Shown: positions 23,325 through 31,727 of the stretch, one piece after another
Layout: every line of letters starts with the position of its first letter
Numbering within the stretch: the stretch's first letter is position 1
DNA from: an uncultured Bacteroidota bacterium
GTDB lineage: Bacteria > Bacteroidota > Bacteroidia > Chitinophagales > Chitinophagaceae
Direction: 5' to 3'
Assembly (NCBI GenBank): GCA_903835005.1
Contig: CAILLK010000132.1
Location: forward strand, 1-36,206
Length of the DNA: 36,206 nucleotides
The notes under the pieces: model-generated
What the model saw: the letters and a program-made list of their open reading frames with translations, nothing else
Told to the model about the DNA's origin: nothing
The model's database searches: none
Translations under genes and position numbers: made by a program

Positions 23325-23352
23325 AAAAAAATATAGCCCGGATTCCGGGCTA
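23325..23352 (-). terminator. Terminator overlapping the stop codon at 23350
   Basis: TAGCCCGGA (23334-23342) and TCCGGGCTA (23344-23352), with the stop TAG of the 99-residue gene inside the right arm, followed on minus by ATATTTTTTTG. Confidence 0.8.
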
Positions 23353-23649
23353 ATATTCATGTGAAAACATCAAGGTATAGTAGTTGAATTCTTCCTTGAA
23401 AGATTCTTCCTTCATCATTTCAGTATTGCATTGATCAATGAAGTACAGCTTTTCACCAGAAGCATTCTCATATTGCTGGAAATAGTCCAAGCCTCCGGTT
23501 TCTTTTACTAGTAACTTAATGTCCAGGTAAATTGCCAAAATCTCAGCCTGGCTCAATTTGGCTAAAACGCCTTGTGTTACTAAAAATGCTCCGGAGAACT
23601 GATATGTTCCTTCCTGTTCCTGTGGTTTGCGAATCCATTTGTGCGGCAT
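23350..23649 (-). CDS. Unknown small protein (99 aa)
   Basis: It begins MPHKWIRKPQEQEGTYQFSG, has a helical middle (LSQAEILAIYLDIKLLVKET) and an acidic, aromatic C-terminus (EESFKEEFNYYTLMFSHEY). It is cytoplasmic, with no recognised family. It is a single-gene unit with its own terminator, immediately left of the recombinase operon and on the opposite strand. Confidence 0.6.
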   Translation of the reverse strand: MPHKWIRKPQEQEGTYQFSGAFLVTQGVLAKLSQAEILAIYLDIKLLVKETGGLDYFQQYENASGEKLYFIDQCNTEMMKEESFKEEFNYYTLMFSHEY

Positions 23650-23769
23650 AAAGAATAAGTTTTAGGAAATAATAACACAGAATATATTCACTAAAAAGCC
23701 AGATATATAGCCTGTTTCGGCTATTTCTTCCCTCTGCCATGCTTAACATAAAAATGAGAACATGGTAGT

Positions 23770-23973
23770 ATGGAATCGCTATACAAACGTCAAAAAGATA
23801 CCGACTATTTAAAAGGTCTTGAATCTAAAGAGGGAGAGCGGGGACGTTTGTATAGCAACAACGTCGGTAACCGCTCTCCCTCTTTGGAGTATAACTACAC
23901 TTCTGCACCTGACGGTTTAGAAAGAGCATTTGATATACTCTTCGACGAGGTAATGAAGGATACAAACCTATGA
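23770..23973 (+). CDS. Small protein coupled to the serine recombinase
   Basis: This 67-residue product is charged. Its middle is encoded by the long palindrome (see 23778-23885), and its conserved-looking end reads LERAFDILFDEVMKDTNL, a type of ending seen in short genes just before recombinase genes. Its stop overlaps the recombinase start (ATGA at 23970), so translation is coupled. It might be a recombination directionality factor or regulator by position, but nothing in the sequence proves it. The chosen ATG is the first after the gap; later starts would lose the inverted repeat only. Confidence 0.55.
   Translation: MESLYKRQKDTDYLKGLESKEGERGRLYSNNVGNRSPSLEYNYTSAPDGLERAFDILFDEVMKDTNL
23778..23885. 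repeat. Compound inverted repeats upstream of the recombinase
   Basis: AAAGAGGGAGAGCGG (23827-23841) and CCGCTCTCCCTCTTT (23871-23885) are perfect 15-base arms. Inside them GACGTT (23843-23848) pairs with AACGTC (23860-23865). In addition, GCTATACAAACGTC (23778-23791) is the exact reverse complement of 23843-23856. All of it lies within the coding sequence of the 67-residue gene. Candidate recombinase binding/crossover site or attenuating RNA structure. Confidence 0.6.
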
Positions 23974-25616
23974 CACCCATAAAACAAATAGCAACATATG
24001 CAAGAGTTTCAACGGCTCGACAGGAGGAGGAACAGACAATTAAAACCCAGATTGTCACATTGAAAGAGTACGCTGAAAAAAACGGATACTCCATTGTCAA
24101 AGAATATATGGACGAAGGTTGGAGCGGAGACATTTTAGCCCGGCCATCGCTTGATGAACTGCGCAATGATGCAAAGAAAAAGAAATGGGAGGCCGTGCTT
24201 ATTTACGATCCCGACAGGTTGGCCCGCAGGTATTCATACCAGGAACTGGTGATGGATGAATTGAAAGAGGCAGGAATTGAGGTCATGTTTATTACCGTAT
24301 CAGCTCCGAAAAATAGTGAAGATAAAATCCTGCATGGAGTTAGAGGACTCTTTGCCGAATATGAGCGAGCAAAAATTGCAGAGCGTTTTCGTTTAGGAAA
24401 ACTCCGCAAAGTTAAGGATGGTCATATCCTGGTGAGTGAGGCTCCATACGGCTATCGCTACATTAGAATTCAAGACGGCAAACCGGGATACTATGAAGTA
24501 AACGAAGAGGAAGCCAAGGTTGTAAGGGATATATTTCAATGGGCAGCAAACGAAGGCGTTTCAATTCGCAAGATAGCTTTAAGGTTGTATGAATTGGGTA
24601 TTAAGCCAAGAAAGAATGTACGGGGAGTCTGGGATAAATCATCTATTAGCTACCTTTTGAGAAACCCGACATACATGGGCGAGGCTATGTGGGGAAGAAC
24701 AGTTTCTACGGTTCCACTGAAGCCCAAGAATCTGGAAAAGTATCGGAAAATGAAGAAGTCCAGCAAGAAAGCAAAACCGGAGAGTGATTGGATTGCCGTA
24801 CCGGTTCCGGCAATAATCAGCAAAGAACTTTTTCAGAAAGTGCGAGACAAACTGAAAGAGAATTTTGCATACTCTGACAGAAACCGAAAACACGAATATT
24901 TATTGACCGGCAAGATTTTCTGCCCGTGTGGTAAACGCCGCGCCGGGCAAGGGCATATTGATAGAGGCTACTTCTTTTACCGATGTACGGAAAGATTGCA
25001 ATCGTATCCATTGCCACCCACCTGTAATATCAAAGGAGTGAATGTAAAGAAAGTTGATCCCCTAGTATGGAACAAGGTTGCTGAACTCATGTCTTCACCG
25101 GATTTAATGAGGAAACAAATTGACCGTTTAGTGAGAAATAAGAAAGATACTGTACAAGCTTCAATAGATGATATTGCCTCATTGGAAAAGGAGGTTGAGA
25201 AATTGAAATCGCAGGAAGACCGGTACAACAAAGCATATGGAGCGGGAGTGTTTACAATGGAAAAGCTCCAGGAATACCTCACTCCTATCCGGGGTAAGAT
25301 AACCACAATCCAATCTCAAATTTTGAAAAACCAGGAGCAGGCCAGTAGCCGCAAAGAAATGCCTACTCAGGAAGAAATAGAAGCGTTTGCCGAGAAAGCA
25401 GTTATGGTACTCAAGAACGTGAATTTTACATCCCGACGAGCAATCATCATGAACGTTATTGATAAGGTGATTGTTTCGCCAGAATTGATACAGGTTTATG
25501 GTTGTATTCCTATCAACGAAAATGTTGCATTGTGTCTAAACGATAGGGATAGTCAGGACACAAATAGACATCAAATACCCTTTCATTTTAAGGTTAAAAT
25601 ACCTGCCAAGAATTAA
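23970..25616 (+). CDS. Large serine recombinase
   Basis: The 548-residue product has three parts. A resolvase catalytic domain (1-150) carries the nucleophile Ser14 in ATYARVSTARQ, with LIYDPDRLARR and an R-x-x-E helix (GLFAEYERAKIAERF). A recombinase domain (about 165-290) includes EAPYGYRYIR and SSISYLLRNPTYMGEAMWGR. A zinc-ribbon starts FCPCGKRRAGQGH, followed by YRCTE and PPTCN. A long coiled coil of about 390-450 (IASLEKEVEKLKSQEDRYNK) follows. This is the full domain set of phage or element integrases that recombine attP and attB with a 2-base crossover. It starts inside the ATGA of the 67-residue gene. It is probably the integrase of the element carrying the adjacent defence genes. Confidence 0.95.
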   Translation: MTPIKQIATYARVSTARQEEEQTIKTQIVTLKEYAEKNGYSIVKEYMDEGWSGDILARPSLDELRNDAKKKKWEAVLIYDPDRLARRYSYQELVMDELKEAGIEVMFITVSAPKNSEDKILHGVRGLFAEYERAKIAERFRLGKLRKVKDGHILVSEAPYGYRYIRIQDGKPGYYEVNEEEAKVVRDIFQWAANEGVSIRKIALRLYELGIKPRKNVRGVWDKSSISYLLRNPTYMGEAMWGRTVSTVPLKPKNLEKYRKMKKSSKKAKPESDWIAVPVPAIISKELFQKVRDKLKENFAYSDRNRKHEYLLTGKIFCPCGKRRAGQGHIDRGYFFYRCTERLQSYPLPPTCNIKGVNVKKVDPLVWNKVAELMSSPDLMRKQIDRLVRNKKDTVQASIDDIASLEKEVEKLKSQEDRYNKAYGAGVFTMEKLQEYLTPIRGKITTIQSQILKNQEQASSRKEMPTQEEIEAFAEKAVMVLKNVNFTSRRAIIMNVIDKVIVSPELIQVYGCIPINENVALCLNDRDSQDTNRHQIPFHFKVKIPAKN

Positions 25617-25734
25617 GTTATCAAAAATGTAACGTAAATAAACGCTGGCATACGTGGTTCTGCGTCGATCTACAGTGTATATTATTATTCTATTGAAAAT
25701 AAGCCGCAATTATGGTTTAATTTAAGAATAAGTT

Positions 25735-25742
25735 TACTTTTG
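25735..25742 (+). promoter_or_regulatory. -7 box of the DUF4297-HerA operon
   Basis: TACTTTTG matches the Bacteroidota TAnnTTTG consensus exactly. It ends 16 bases before the ATG at 25759, so the leader would be very short. No clear -33 TTG is present at the expected distance. The rest of the 142-base gap shows nothing else. Confidence 0.45.
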
Positions 25743-25758
25743 CCTTTTTACCTCCACC

Positions 25759-26988
25759 ATGAGCACACGATCCGCCGAAGCTACCATAAAAGGCTACTAT
25801 TATCAATTCGATACATCGATACTAAGCCTGCTGAACCTCGCAAGTGATGCCGATTCGATTGAGATCGAGGGGATTGAAGACATAGACATCAACACGGCAA
25901 CTGAAAAGACTGCTGTACAATGCAAATATCTATCAAAGCCCCGGTTTATCAATTCTGCCGTCAGGGAGCCTATAACTTTGATGCTTGAGCATTTTGTTGA
26001 TCCATCAACACCAAATGACATTCGATATGTTCTTTATGCACATTTCGAGGATGAGGCAGTCGGCGAGGAACCGGTCATTGACCTTGCGAAGCTGAAGGAT
26101 ATACTAAGCTACTCGGAAGCCAAAGTAGAGAAGCACTTTGATGTTGATAATGGGATTACTGATGACCAGCTCACAAGTTTCCTGTTGCAATTCAAATTTT
26201 CGTTCGGGCGCGAGTTTTCAGATCAACAAAAAGAAGTAATAACCCTGCTGAGAAAACGGCTTACGTGTAGTGAAATTGAAGCTGATATCCATTTTTACAA
26301 CAATGCTTTAAGAGTCATCTGTGATTTATCGATCAAGAAGCATGCTCATGAGAGGACGATTACAAAGGCAGATTTCATTAGCAAAATTGATTGCAGGAAA
26401 AAGCTTTTCAACGAGTGGTTTATTTTGTTGCGTTCTAAAAAAGAGTACTTGAGGCTTTCAACCAGGAGTTTAAAATCGACAAGAGCTTTGGATGCGTCCA
26501 AAACGAAATTGATTGTTCTGGGGAACGAAATTATCACTGCTGATAATTCAGAAATGCCGCTGCTGTCATTTATTGAAAATTTGATTGCAAAGTACTACAA
26601 GCTGAGTTCTGCCTTGCATACCGCCAAACCACTTACATTCGTCCTGGATTGCGATTTAGACGGGCTAACTCAGATTAAGAAGGAGTTAATTGACAGCGAC
26701 ATCCCGTTCAATGATGGATGTGAATCAATTAAGTTCTCAAGCTATATTTTCAATACAGAGCCAATAAAGAATACTACAAAGAGTGGTGCGAAAATTTCGA
26801 AATCTTCCTATTTAATACGGATAGTTTCCAAAGATACTTTCATACGGGAGATTGCTGCGATTCACACCCCAAACGTAGTGATGATTTTTTCAAAAGAAAC
26901 TCCCGCCATCGGCTTTTCGACTGGCCAGTTTTTTGATTTCAAATACTGTGAGAACCTTAAGGACGTCTATTATTTATTAACTCAATAA
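25759..26988 (+). CDS. DUF4297/Cap4-like nuclease of a HerA defence system
   Basis: The product has 409 residues. The N-terminal region (about 8-65) matches the dsDNA endonuclease fold of DUF4297/Cap4 effectors: IKGYYYQFDTSILSLLNLA, then IEIEGIEDIDI with Glu37, Asp41 and Asp43, then AVQCKY with Gln54 and Lys56. This gives the (D/E)...D...QxK form of the PD-(D/E)XK motif. The remaining 340 residues have no recognised motif and probably hold the HerA-binding part. The HerA gene starts 4 bases after its stop. In DUF4297-HerA antiphage systems the nuclease docks on the HerA hexamer and degrades DNA during infection. Length and order fit that family. Confidence 0.8.
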   Translation: MSTRSAEATIKGYYYQFDTSILSLLNLASDADSIEIEGIEDIDINTATEKTAVQCKYLSKPRFINSAVREPITLMLEHFVDPSTPNDIRYVLYAHFEDEAVGEEPVIDLAKLKDILSYSEAKVEKHFDVDNGITDDQLTSFLLQFKFSFGREFSDQQKEVITLLRKRLTCSEIEADIHFYNNALRVICDLSIKKHAHERTITKADFISKIDCRKKLFNEWFILLRSKKEYLRLSTRSLKSTRALDASKTKLIVLGNEIITADNSEMPLLSFIENLIAKYYKLSSALHTAKPLTFVLDCDLDGLTQIKKELIDSDIPFNDGCESIKFSSYIFNTEPIKNTTKSGAKISKSSYLIRIVSKDTFIREIAAIHTPNVVMIFSKETPAIGFSTGQFFDFKYCENLKDVYYLLTQ

Positions 26989-26992
26989 AAAA

Positions 26993-28744
26993 ATGCCAAG
27001 TACCCCTATGAGCGACATATTCAAAATACTGACCGTAGCACCAAATCTTATTCAGATCGAAGTATTGGATGCCAACCGTTTCAAGCAGGATGCAAGCAAC
27101 TTTACGATTGGGAGTTACTTGAAAATTTCTGACGAAGCAAATACTTCGATCATTGCGCTGGTTCAGAGCTATAAAATAAAGGAAACAAACGTTGGAGGAG
27201 AAGCAGAGGTTACAACACCGACCTTTGTATTGGATGCACAGCCCATTGGTTTTTTGGATGATGCAGGAAAATTCAAACGAGGCGGTCAGCAGATTGCTAT
27301 ACCACCTAATAACGTTTCCATTGCCGATGAGGCTCTGTTGAAGAGCATCTACGATTCCGTGTTGGAAGAAAAGAAGTTTGTCTTTTCAAATTTGGCTCAG
27401 AATCCTAATGTTGAAATAGCGGTTGATGGGGACAAGTTCTTCAGCAAGCATATCGCAGTTGTCGGTTCTACCGGCTCCGGCAAGTCAGGGACCGTTGCTC
27501 GGATTTTACAGGAAGGTATTCAGCCAACCGCTGATCAGAATAAAAAAGGGGCATTAAACAACACACACATTTTACTGTTCGACTTGCACGGTGAATATAG
27601 AAGGGCATTTCCAAAATCTATGAAACTGGATGTGGGGAATCTGATTCTTCCTTATTGGATGATGAATTCAGAGGAGCTTGAGGAGATGTTCATTGAAAGT
27701 AGTGAGAGTAACTCGCACAACCAGGTCTCCCAATTCAAAGCTGCAGTAACGTTAAACAAGAAACGGCACAATCCTGGTCTATTAAAGGTGAATTACGATA
27801 CCCCGGTATATTTCAGTATTGATGAGGTATTCAAATATATTTCTAACCAAAACATTGCGACCAAAGACGCAAAAACCGGAGAACTTAAGATAAAGGTCAA
27901 AGTTTCTGGAGTTTTGGATGAGTATCAGCTTTTTGAGACCATAGAGTTTGAGGACAAAAAGCCTTCAGTAGTAAATGGGGGAGCCTACGCTGGAGAATTT
28001 GACCGTTTCGTTCCGAGGCTGGAAACAAAAATAAATGACACCCGTCTTGAGTTCCTTTTGAAGCCGCGAAAAGCCAGCAAAGCGGAGTATAAGACTCCTG
28101 ACTTGCCTAGCATTCTAAAGCAATTTATTGGTTATACGGAAAAGGAAGAAACTAATATCACCATCATCGACCTTAGCGGGATCCCATTTGAAGTACTCAG
28201 TGTCGTGGTATCGCTTATCAGTCGGCTTGTTTTTGACTTTTGTTTCTACTATAAATCCATTAAGAGTGCTGGCAAAGAGGCTCCGTTTCTCTTAGTTCTT
28301 GAAGAAGCTCACAACTATATTCCACAAAGCGAAGGAGCAAAATATCATTCAGTCAAAAAATCTATTGAGCGAATTGCAAAAGAGGGCCGGAAATATGGTC
28401 TTTCGTTAATGATCGTCAGCCAACGTCCGTCTGAAATTTCAGAGACCATTTTCTCTCAGTGTAACAACTTTGTTGCCATGAGATTGACGAACCCGACAGA
28501 TCAACAGTATGTTAAGAGACTTATGCCCGACAGTATTAGTGCAATCACAGACACTCTACCGGTTCTTGAAAGGCAAGAAGCATTGATAATTGGTGACAGC
28601 ATTCCGATTCCTACAATAGTTAGAATTAAGGAACTGACTGATAAGCCAGATTCCAGCGATATTGCATTCAGGGCAGAATGGCAGAAAGATTGGCTCCCAA
28701 TTGTTTTTGACGACATCATAAAAAAACTAAAAAAGGAAGATTAA
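26993..28744 (+). CDS. HerA-type hexameric ATPase/translocase of the DUF4297-HerA system
   Basis: The 583-residue product has a beta-rich N-terminal domain (about 8-110: IGSYLKISDEANTSIIALVQ) of HAS-barrel type. The ATPase has Walker A GSTGSGKSGT (Gly158 to Ser165), ILLFDLHGEY, Walker B LLVLEEAHNY (Glu437-Glu438) and IVSQRPSEIS as the sensor segment. This is the HerA/FtsK-superfamily pattern. HerA forms a hexamer that binds and threads DNA; here its partner is the nuclease encoded 4 bases upstream. A second ATG at 27008 (MSDIFKIL) could be the real start, since neither has a clear ribosome binding site. Both genes form one operon from the promoter at 25735. Confidence 0.9.
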   Translation: MPSTPMSDIFKILTVAPNLIQIEVLDANRFKQDASNFTIGSYLKISDEANTSIIALVQSYKIKETNVGGEAEVTTPTFVLDAQPIGFLDDAGKFKRGGQQIAIPPNNVSIADEALLKSIYDSVLEEKKFVFSNLAQNPNVEIAVDGDKFFSKHIAVVGSTGSGKSGTVARILQEGIQPTADQNKKGALNNTHILLFDLHGEYRRAFPKSMKLDVGNLILPYWMMNSEELEEMFIESSESNSHNQVSQFKAAVTLNKKRHNPGLLKVNYDTPVYFSIDEVFKYISNQNIATKDAKTGELKIKVKVSGVLDEYQLFETIEFEDKKPSVVNGGAYAGEFDRFVPRLETKINDTRLEFLLKPRKASKAEYKTPDLPSILKQFIGYTEKEETNITIIDLSGIPFEVLSVVVSLISRLVFDFCFYYKSIKSAGKEAPFLLVLEEAHNYIPQSEGAKYHSVKKSIERIAKEGRKYGLSLMIVSQRPSEISETIFSQCNNFVAMRLTNPTDQQYVKRLMPDSISAITDTLPVLERQEALIIGDSIPIPTIVRIKELTDKPDSSDIAFRAEWQKDWLPIVFDDIIKKLKKED

Positions 28745-28908
28745 TTCTTACTGGTTCAGACAAGAAAAGAATAGGCATCGCATATGGACGAAACCTTATG
28801 AAGTTCCTATTCCGTCAGGGTTGGTCAGTTCGAGCCAGTTTGCCTTGTTCAGCTTAATTTAGTCTGGTGTGATCAGTCCCCGCGGTTCTCCTTAAGGCAA
28901 TTTTAATT

Positions 28909-28916
28909 TAATTTTG
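28909..28916 (+). promoter_or_regulatory. -7 box of the Septu-like operon
   Basis: TAATTTTG matches TAnnTTTG and lies about 50 bases before the ATG at 28968, in the 223-base gap after HerA. No good -33 TTG is seen. A partly tRNA-like stretch in the same gap was rejected. Confidence 0.4.
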
Positions 28917-28967
28917 AGTAATAATAATTCAGATTTCTTAATTTTAACAGTCATTTAAACCATCACA

Positions 28968-30674
28968 ATGCCGCAAGGAATAGCGAAGATCCATCAGGAG
29001 GTTTTTGACCTGTTAATGAAATATCATAAAGCAGACGAGACATTCCTTTTTAGTTTTCGCCAGGTCAACCGAAAGTCCAGGTTGGAAAAGGGTTATTGGT
29101 TTTTAGGTGATGAGCATTATCTCGCAGTATCCTTTTGGAGGGGAAAAGATTGGATGAGCAGAATGCCTAGTATTGCATTCACAATCTTTTCCCATGGAGC
29201 CACCTTACTTGAACTCAATGCCAAGGGCCTAAACAAACGTAACTATTTCGGGTCAAGGATGTTAAGCCAACTGGGTGTTTATAAGATGGATGGTTCTTTT
29301 GGTTTCCGCAAGGAATACAGGGAGTTTTCAAATAAGGAATACTTAAAATCGCTCGAATCATTCATAAAAAATGATAAAAGCATAATTGACATCGCCATAA
29401 GAAACCATTCTGCAACGTCAATCGGCGAGAGTCTGGGAAAGGATGACTTGGATTTCATATATTCCGGTGATTTTGACACTCAGTTAATCACGATTGAGCG
29501 TTATCAAAAACAACTGATAGAAAAACATAAGACCACAGGGTATCTAAAGGAATTTTCAATCAAAAATTTTGGTCCGATCACCGATCTATCCATAAAAAAC
29601 ATACCAAATGGATGTAAATGGGTTTTTCTTACCGGTGAAAACGGAGCAGGCAAAACAACAATATTAAAGGCATTGGCTACAGGCCTTTGCCAAAATAATG
29701 ACCAACAACATCCGGTAGCAGTGGGCTTTGGGGCATTCGAAATAGAAATAGGAATTGATAGTCCATTTGGGATTGAAAAAACCACTATCAAAGCCGATGA
29801 TGACATTTCTAATAAGAGAAAGATCCCAAATGGTTTGGCGGTTTATGGGCCTGTGCGTCTGTTAACACAGGGCAGTTTAAATGATGAGTTTATCTATTTA
29901 AACAAAAACAACATCAGCCAGAAAATGACATTCGGGCTCTTTAATCCTATCGGCGTATTAAGAGATCTCAGCGGTAATTATGTTTTCAGTGTAAGGCCTA
30001 AGTATTACGAAGAAACTTTGAGGTGGTTCCTATCCAATATTGCAGAAAACTTATCTGAAATAATGCCCAACGTTTATAAGGTAGAAGTAAACCCAATTGG
30101 CGAAGGCCACGAATTAACATATTTCCAAGGGAAAGAAAAATCGGGAATAGACCCAGTTGGTACGCCTTTTGAAAAGCTACCTTCAGGCACTAGGAATTTC
30201 GCTGCCATGATCTTAGACATGATGATCAGATTTAGCGAGCAACAAGGTGACGTCACTGATCCTGCAAATTTTACGGGCATAGTTCTAATAGATGAAATTG
30301 ATTTGCATTTGCACCCGATAATGCAAAAGGAAATTGTCGAGCAATTGGCCGATACTTTTCCAAAAATCCAGTTTATTGTAACCACACATAGTCCAATCCC
30401 AATGCTTGGTGCTCCCAAAAATTCTTTGTTTATTAATGTATCGAAAGATGAAAACGATGCAATTTGCGCACAATCACTAAAGATCGATATTACTGGACTT
30501 TTGCCAAACGCGATATTAACGTCGCCAATATTTGATTTCGACGAAATCATCAACATTAACCATGACCCCAAAGAAAGGTTGAATACTGAAGATGATTATA
30601 ATGAAGCTGTTTTCTATAAAATACTTGAGCGGAAGATCAGTGAAAGAACATTAACTAACGGCCTGAAGAAATGA
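28968..30674 (+). CDS. PtuA-like AAA ATPase with extra N-terminal domain (Septu-type)
   Basis: The product has 568 residues. Residues of about 195-550 are an SMC/OLD-type ABC ATPase: LKEFSIKNFGPITDLSIKNI, Walker A TGENGAGKTTIL (Gly223 to Thr231), a signature-like LPSGTRNFAAMILDM near 404, Walker B VLIDEIDLHLHP (Asp442-Glu443) and the His-switch TTHSPIPM near 472. This matches PtuA of Septu. The HNH partner follows with an ATGA overlap, again as in Septu. Residues 1-190 are not part of the ordinary PtuA core: FLFSFRQVNRKSRLEKGYWF and YLAVSFWRGKDWMSRMP suggest a separate beta-rich sensing or binding domain. It probably detects phage and activates the nuclease. Confidence 0.82.
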   Translation: MPQGIAKIHQEVFDLLMKYHKADETFLFSFRQVNRKSRLEKGYWFLGDEHYLAVSFWRGKDWMSRMPSIAFTIFSHGATLLELNAKGLNKRNYFGSRMLSQLGVYKMDGSFGFRKEYREFSNKEYLKSLESFIKNDKSIIDIAIRNHSATSIGESLGKDDLDFIYSGDFDTQLITIERYQKQLIEKHKTTGYLKEFSIKNFGPITDLSIKNIPNGCKWVFLTGENGAGKTTILKALATGLCQNNDQQHPVAVGFGAFEIEIGIDSPFGIEKTTIKADDDISNKRKIPNGLAVYGPVRLLTQGSLNDEFIYLNKNNISQKMTFGLFNPIGVLRDLSGNYVFSVRPKYYEETLRWFLSNIAENLSEIMPNVYKVEVNPIGEGHELTYFQGKEKSGIDPVGTPFEKLPSGTRNFAAMILDMMIRFSEQQGDVTDPANFTGIVLIDEIDLHLHPIMQKEIVEQLADTFPKIQFIVTTHSPIPMLGAPKNSLFINVSKDENDAICAQSLKIDITGLLPNAILTSPIFDFDEIININHDPKERLNTEDDYNEAVFYKILERKISERTLTNGLKK

Positions 30675-31606
30675 TCCATCTACCACTCAAAGATAAAACA
30701 GCTCCACCGAATAGATTGTCGGTTGTGGGAGCACTTAGACAAATCAAGAAAGCGGTTTCTAAAGTCGACGGAGAAGTTTATAATCATAGTTATTATCCCC
30801 ACAACTTAGTTACAGATCTATTGAGGGCTTATTCCATTCATAAAAGAGTTTTAGAAGATGGCGATCAGCCAAAATGCAATTACTGTGAATCTCAGGGCGA
30901 GAAATTAGTCACTTTACAGGTTGAACACTACCGGCCAAAGGCAAAAGTTGAGGCAATTGATAATGCCGGTATCGAACATCCAGGTTATTATTGGTTGGGA
31001 TTAGAATGGACTAACCTGTTACTGTCTTGCCCAAAATGCAATGGTAAGTCCGCAAAGGGAAATCGGTTTCCGATCCGCGGGGTTCGGGCCAACCCCCTTC
31101 AGCCAGTTGCGACAGTTGACAGGGTATTATCGTTAGATCGTTCTGCGTGTTACGCAGATGACAATCCACTATTAGCTGAGGGAGCTATCTTACTTAATCC
31201 AGAGATCGATCACCCAGAAAATTTCTTAATTTTTGACAACCAAGCATCCCTTTCGGGGTACGGTGAAGATCCAGAACGTGGGGAATTAAGTAAAGACATT
31301 TATAACTTGAACAGGGGGCCATTGCGCGTGGATAGAATAAAAATTTGGATTAAATTTAAAAAACAGATAGTAGAAACCATTGCCGGACATCAACTGGATA
31401 GGATAAACGAAGATGCACTTCATTTTATTTTTAGGAAAATTTCTCAGGATGTAATTGATCGAAAATCACCGGCTGAAGAATTCACTTTATTTGGAAGATA
31501 TCTAAACGACAACATCGGATTGTTTATCTCGGAAATCGATGTTTACTATCAAGATAGGTTTTTACGGGCATACCAAGAGGTCTTAGCGGAGCAACCAGCC
31601 CCCTAG
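30671..31606 (+). CDS. PtuB-like HNH endonuclease (Septu-type)
   Basis: The product has 311 residues. The zinc-bound HNH fold is complete: CNYC (Cys69 and Cys72), VEHYRPK with Glu85-His86, and NLLLSCPKCNGKSAKGNRFP with Cys120, Cys123 and Asn124. The C-x2-C...EH-x2-PK...NL-x2-SC-x2-CN-x-K order is the pattern of PtuB and related HNH proteins. The C-terminal half (ILLNPEIDHPENFLIFD, then NLNRGPLRVDRIKIW) is the family's helical tail. The start codon overlaps the ATPase stop (ATGA at 30671-30674), ensuring paired synthesis. In Septu, PtuA and PtuB form one complex and PtuB cleaves DNA. Confidence 0.88.
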   Translation: MIHLPLKDKTAPPNRLSVVGALRQIKKAVSKVDGEVYNHSYYPHNLVTDLLRAYSIHKRVLEDGDQPKCNYCESQGEKLVTLQVEHYRPKAKVEAIDNAGIEHPGYYWLGLEWTNLLLSCPKCNGKSAKGNRFPIRGVRANPLQPVATVDRVLSLDRSACYADDNPLLAEGAILLNPEIDHPENFLIFDNQASLSGYGEDPERGELSKDIYNLNRGPLRVDRIKIWIKFKKQIVETIAGHQLDRINEDALHFIFRKISQDVIDRKSPAEEFTLFGRYLNDNIGLFISEIDVYYQDRFLRAYQEVLAEQPAP

Positions 31607-31727
31607 TTATACATTACGTTCCCAACCTTTCACTTTGATGGCCAAATGGGGAAAGGTAGAGACTAGATAAAAATTGCCTGTATCAGCAAATCCTCAACCT
31701 AGCGAACCATTACCAATAATCTCATAA

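Noticed and set aside
28820..28890. tRNA-like stretch (GGTTGGTCAGTTCGAGCCAG and nearby)
   Set aside because: No acceptor, D-arm or anticodon stem can be built around it.
31625..31657. Inverted repeat ACCTTTC/GAAAGGT after the PtuB-like gene
   Set aside because: Seven-base arms with a 19-base loop and no T-run; too weak to call a terminator.
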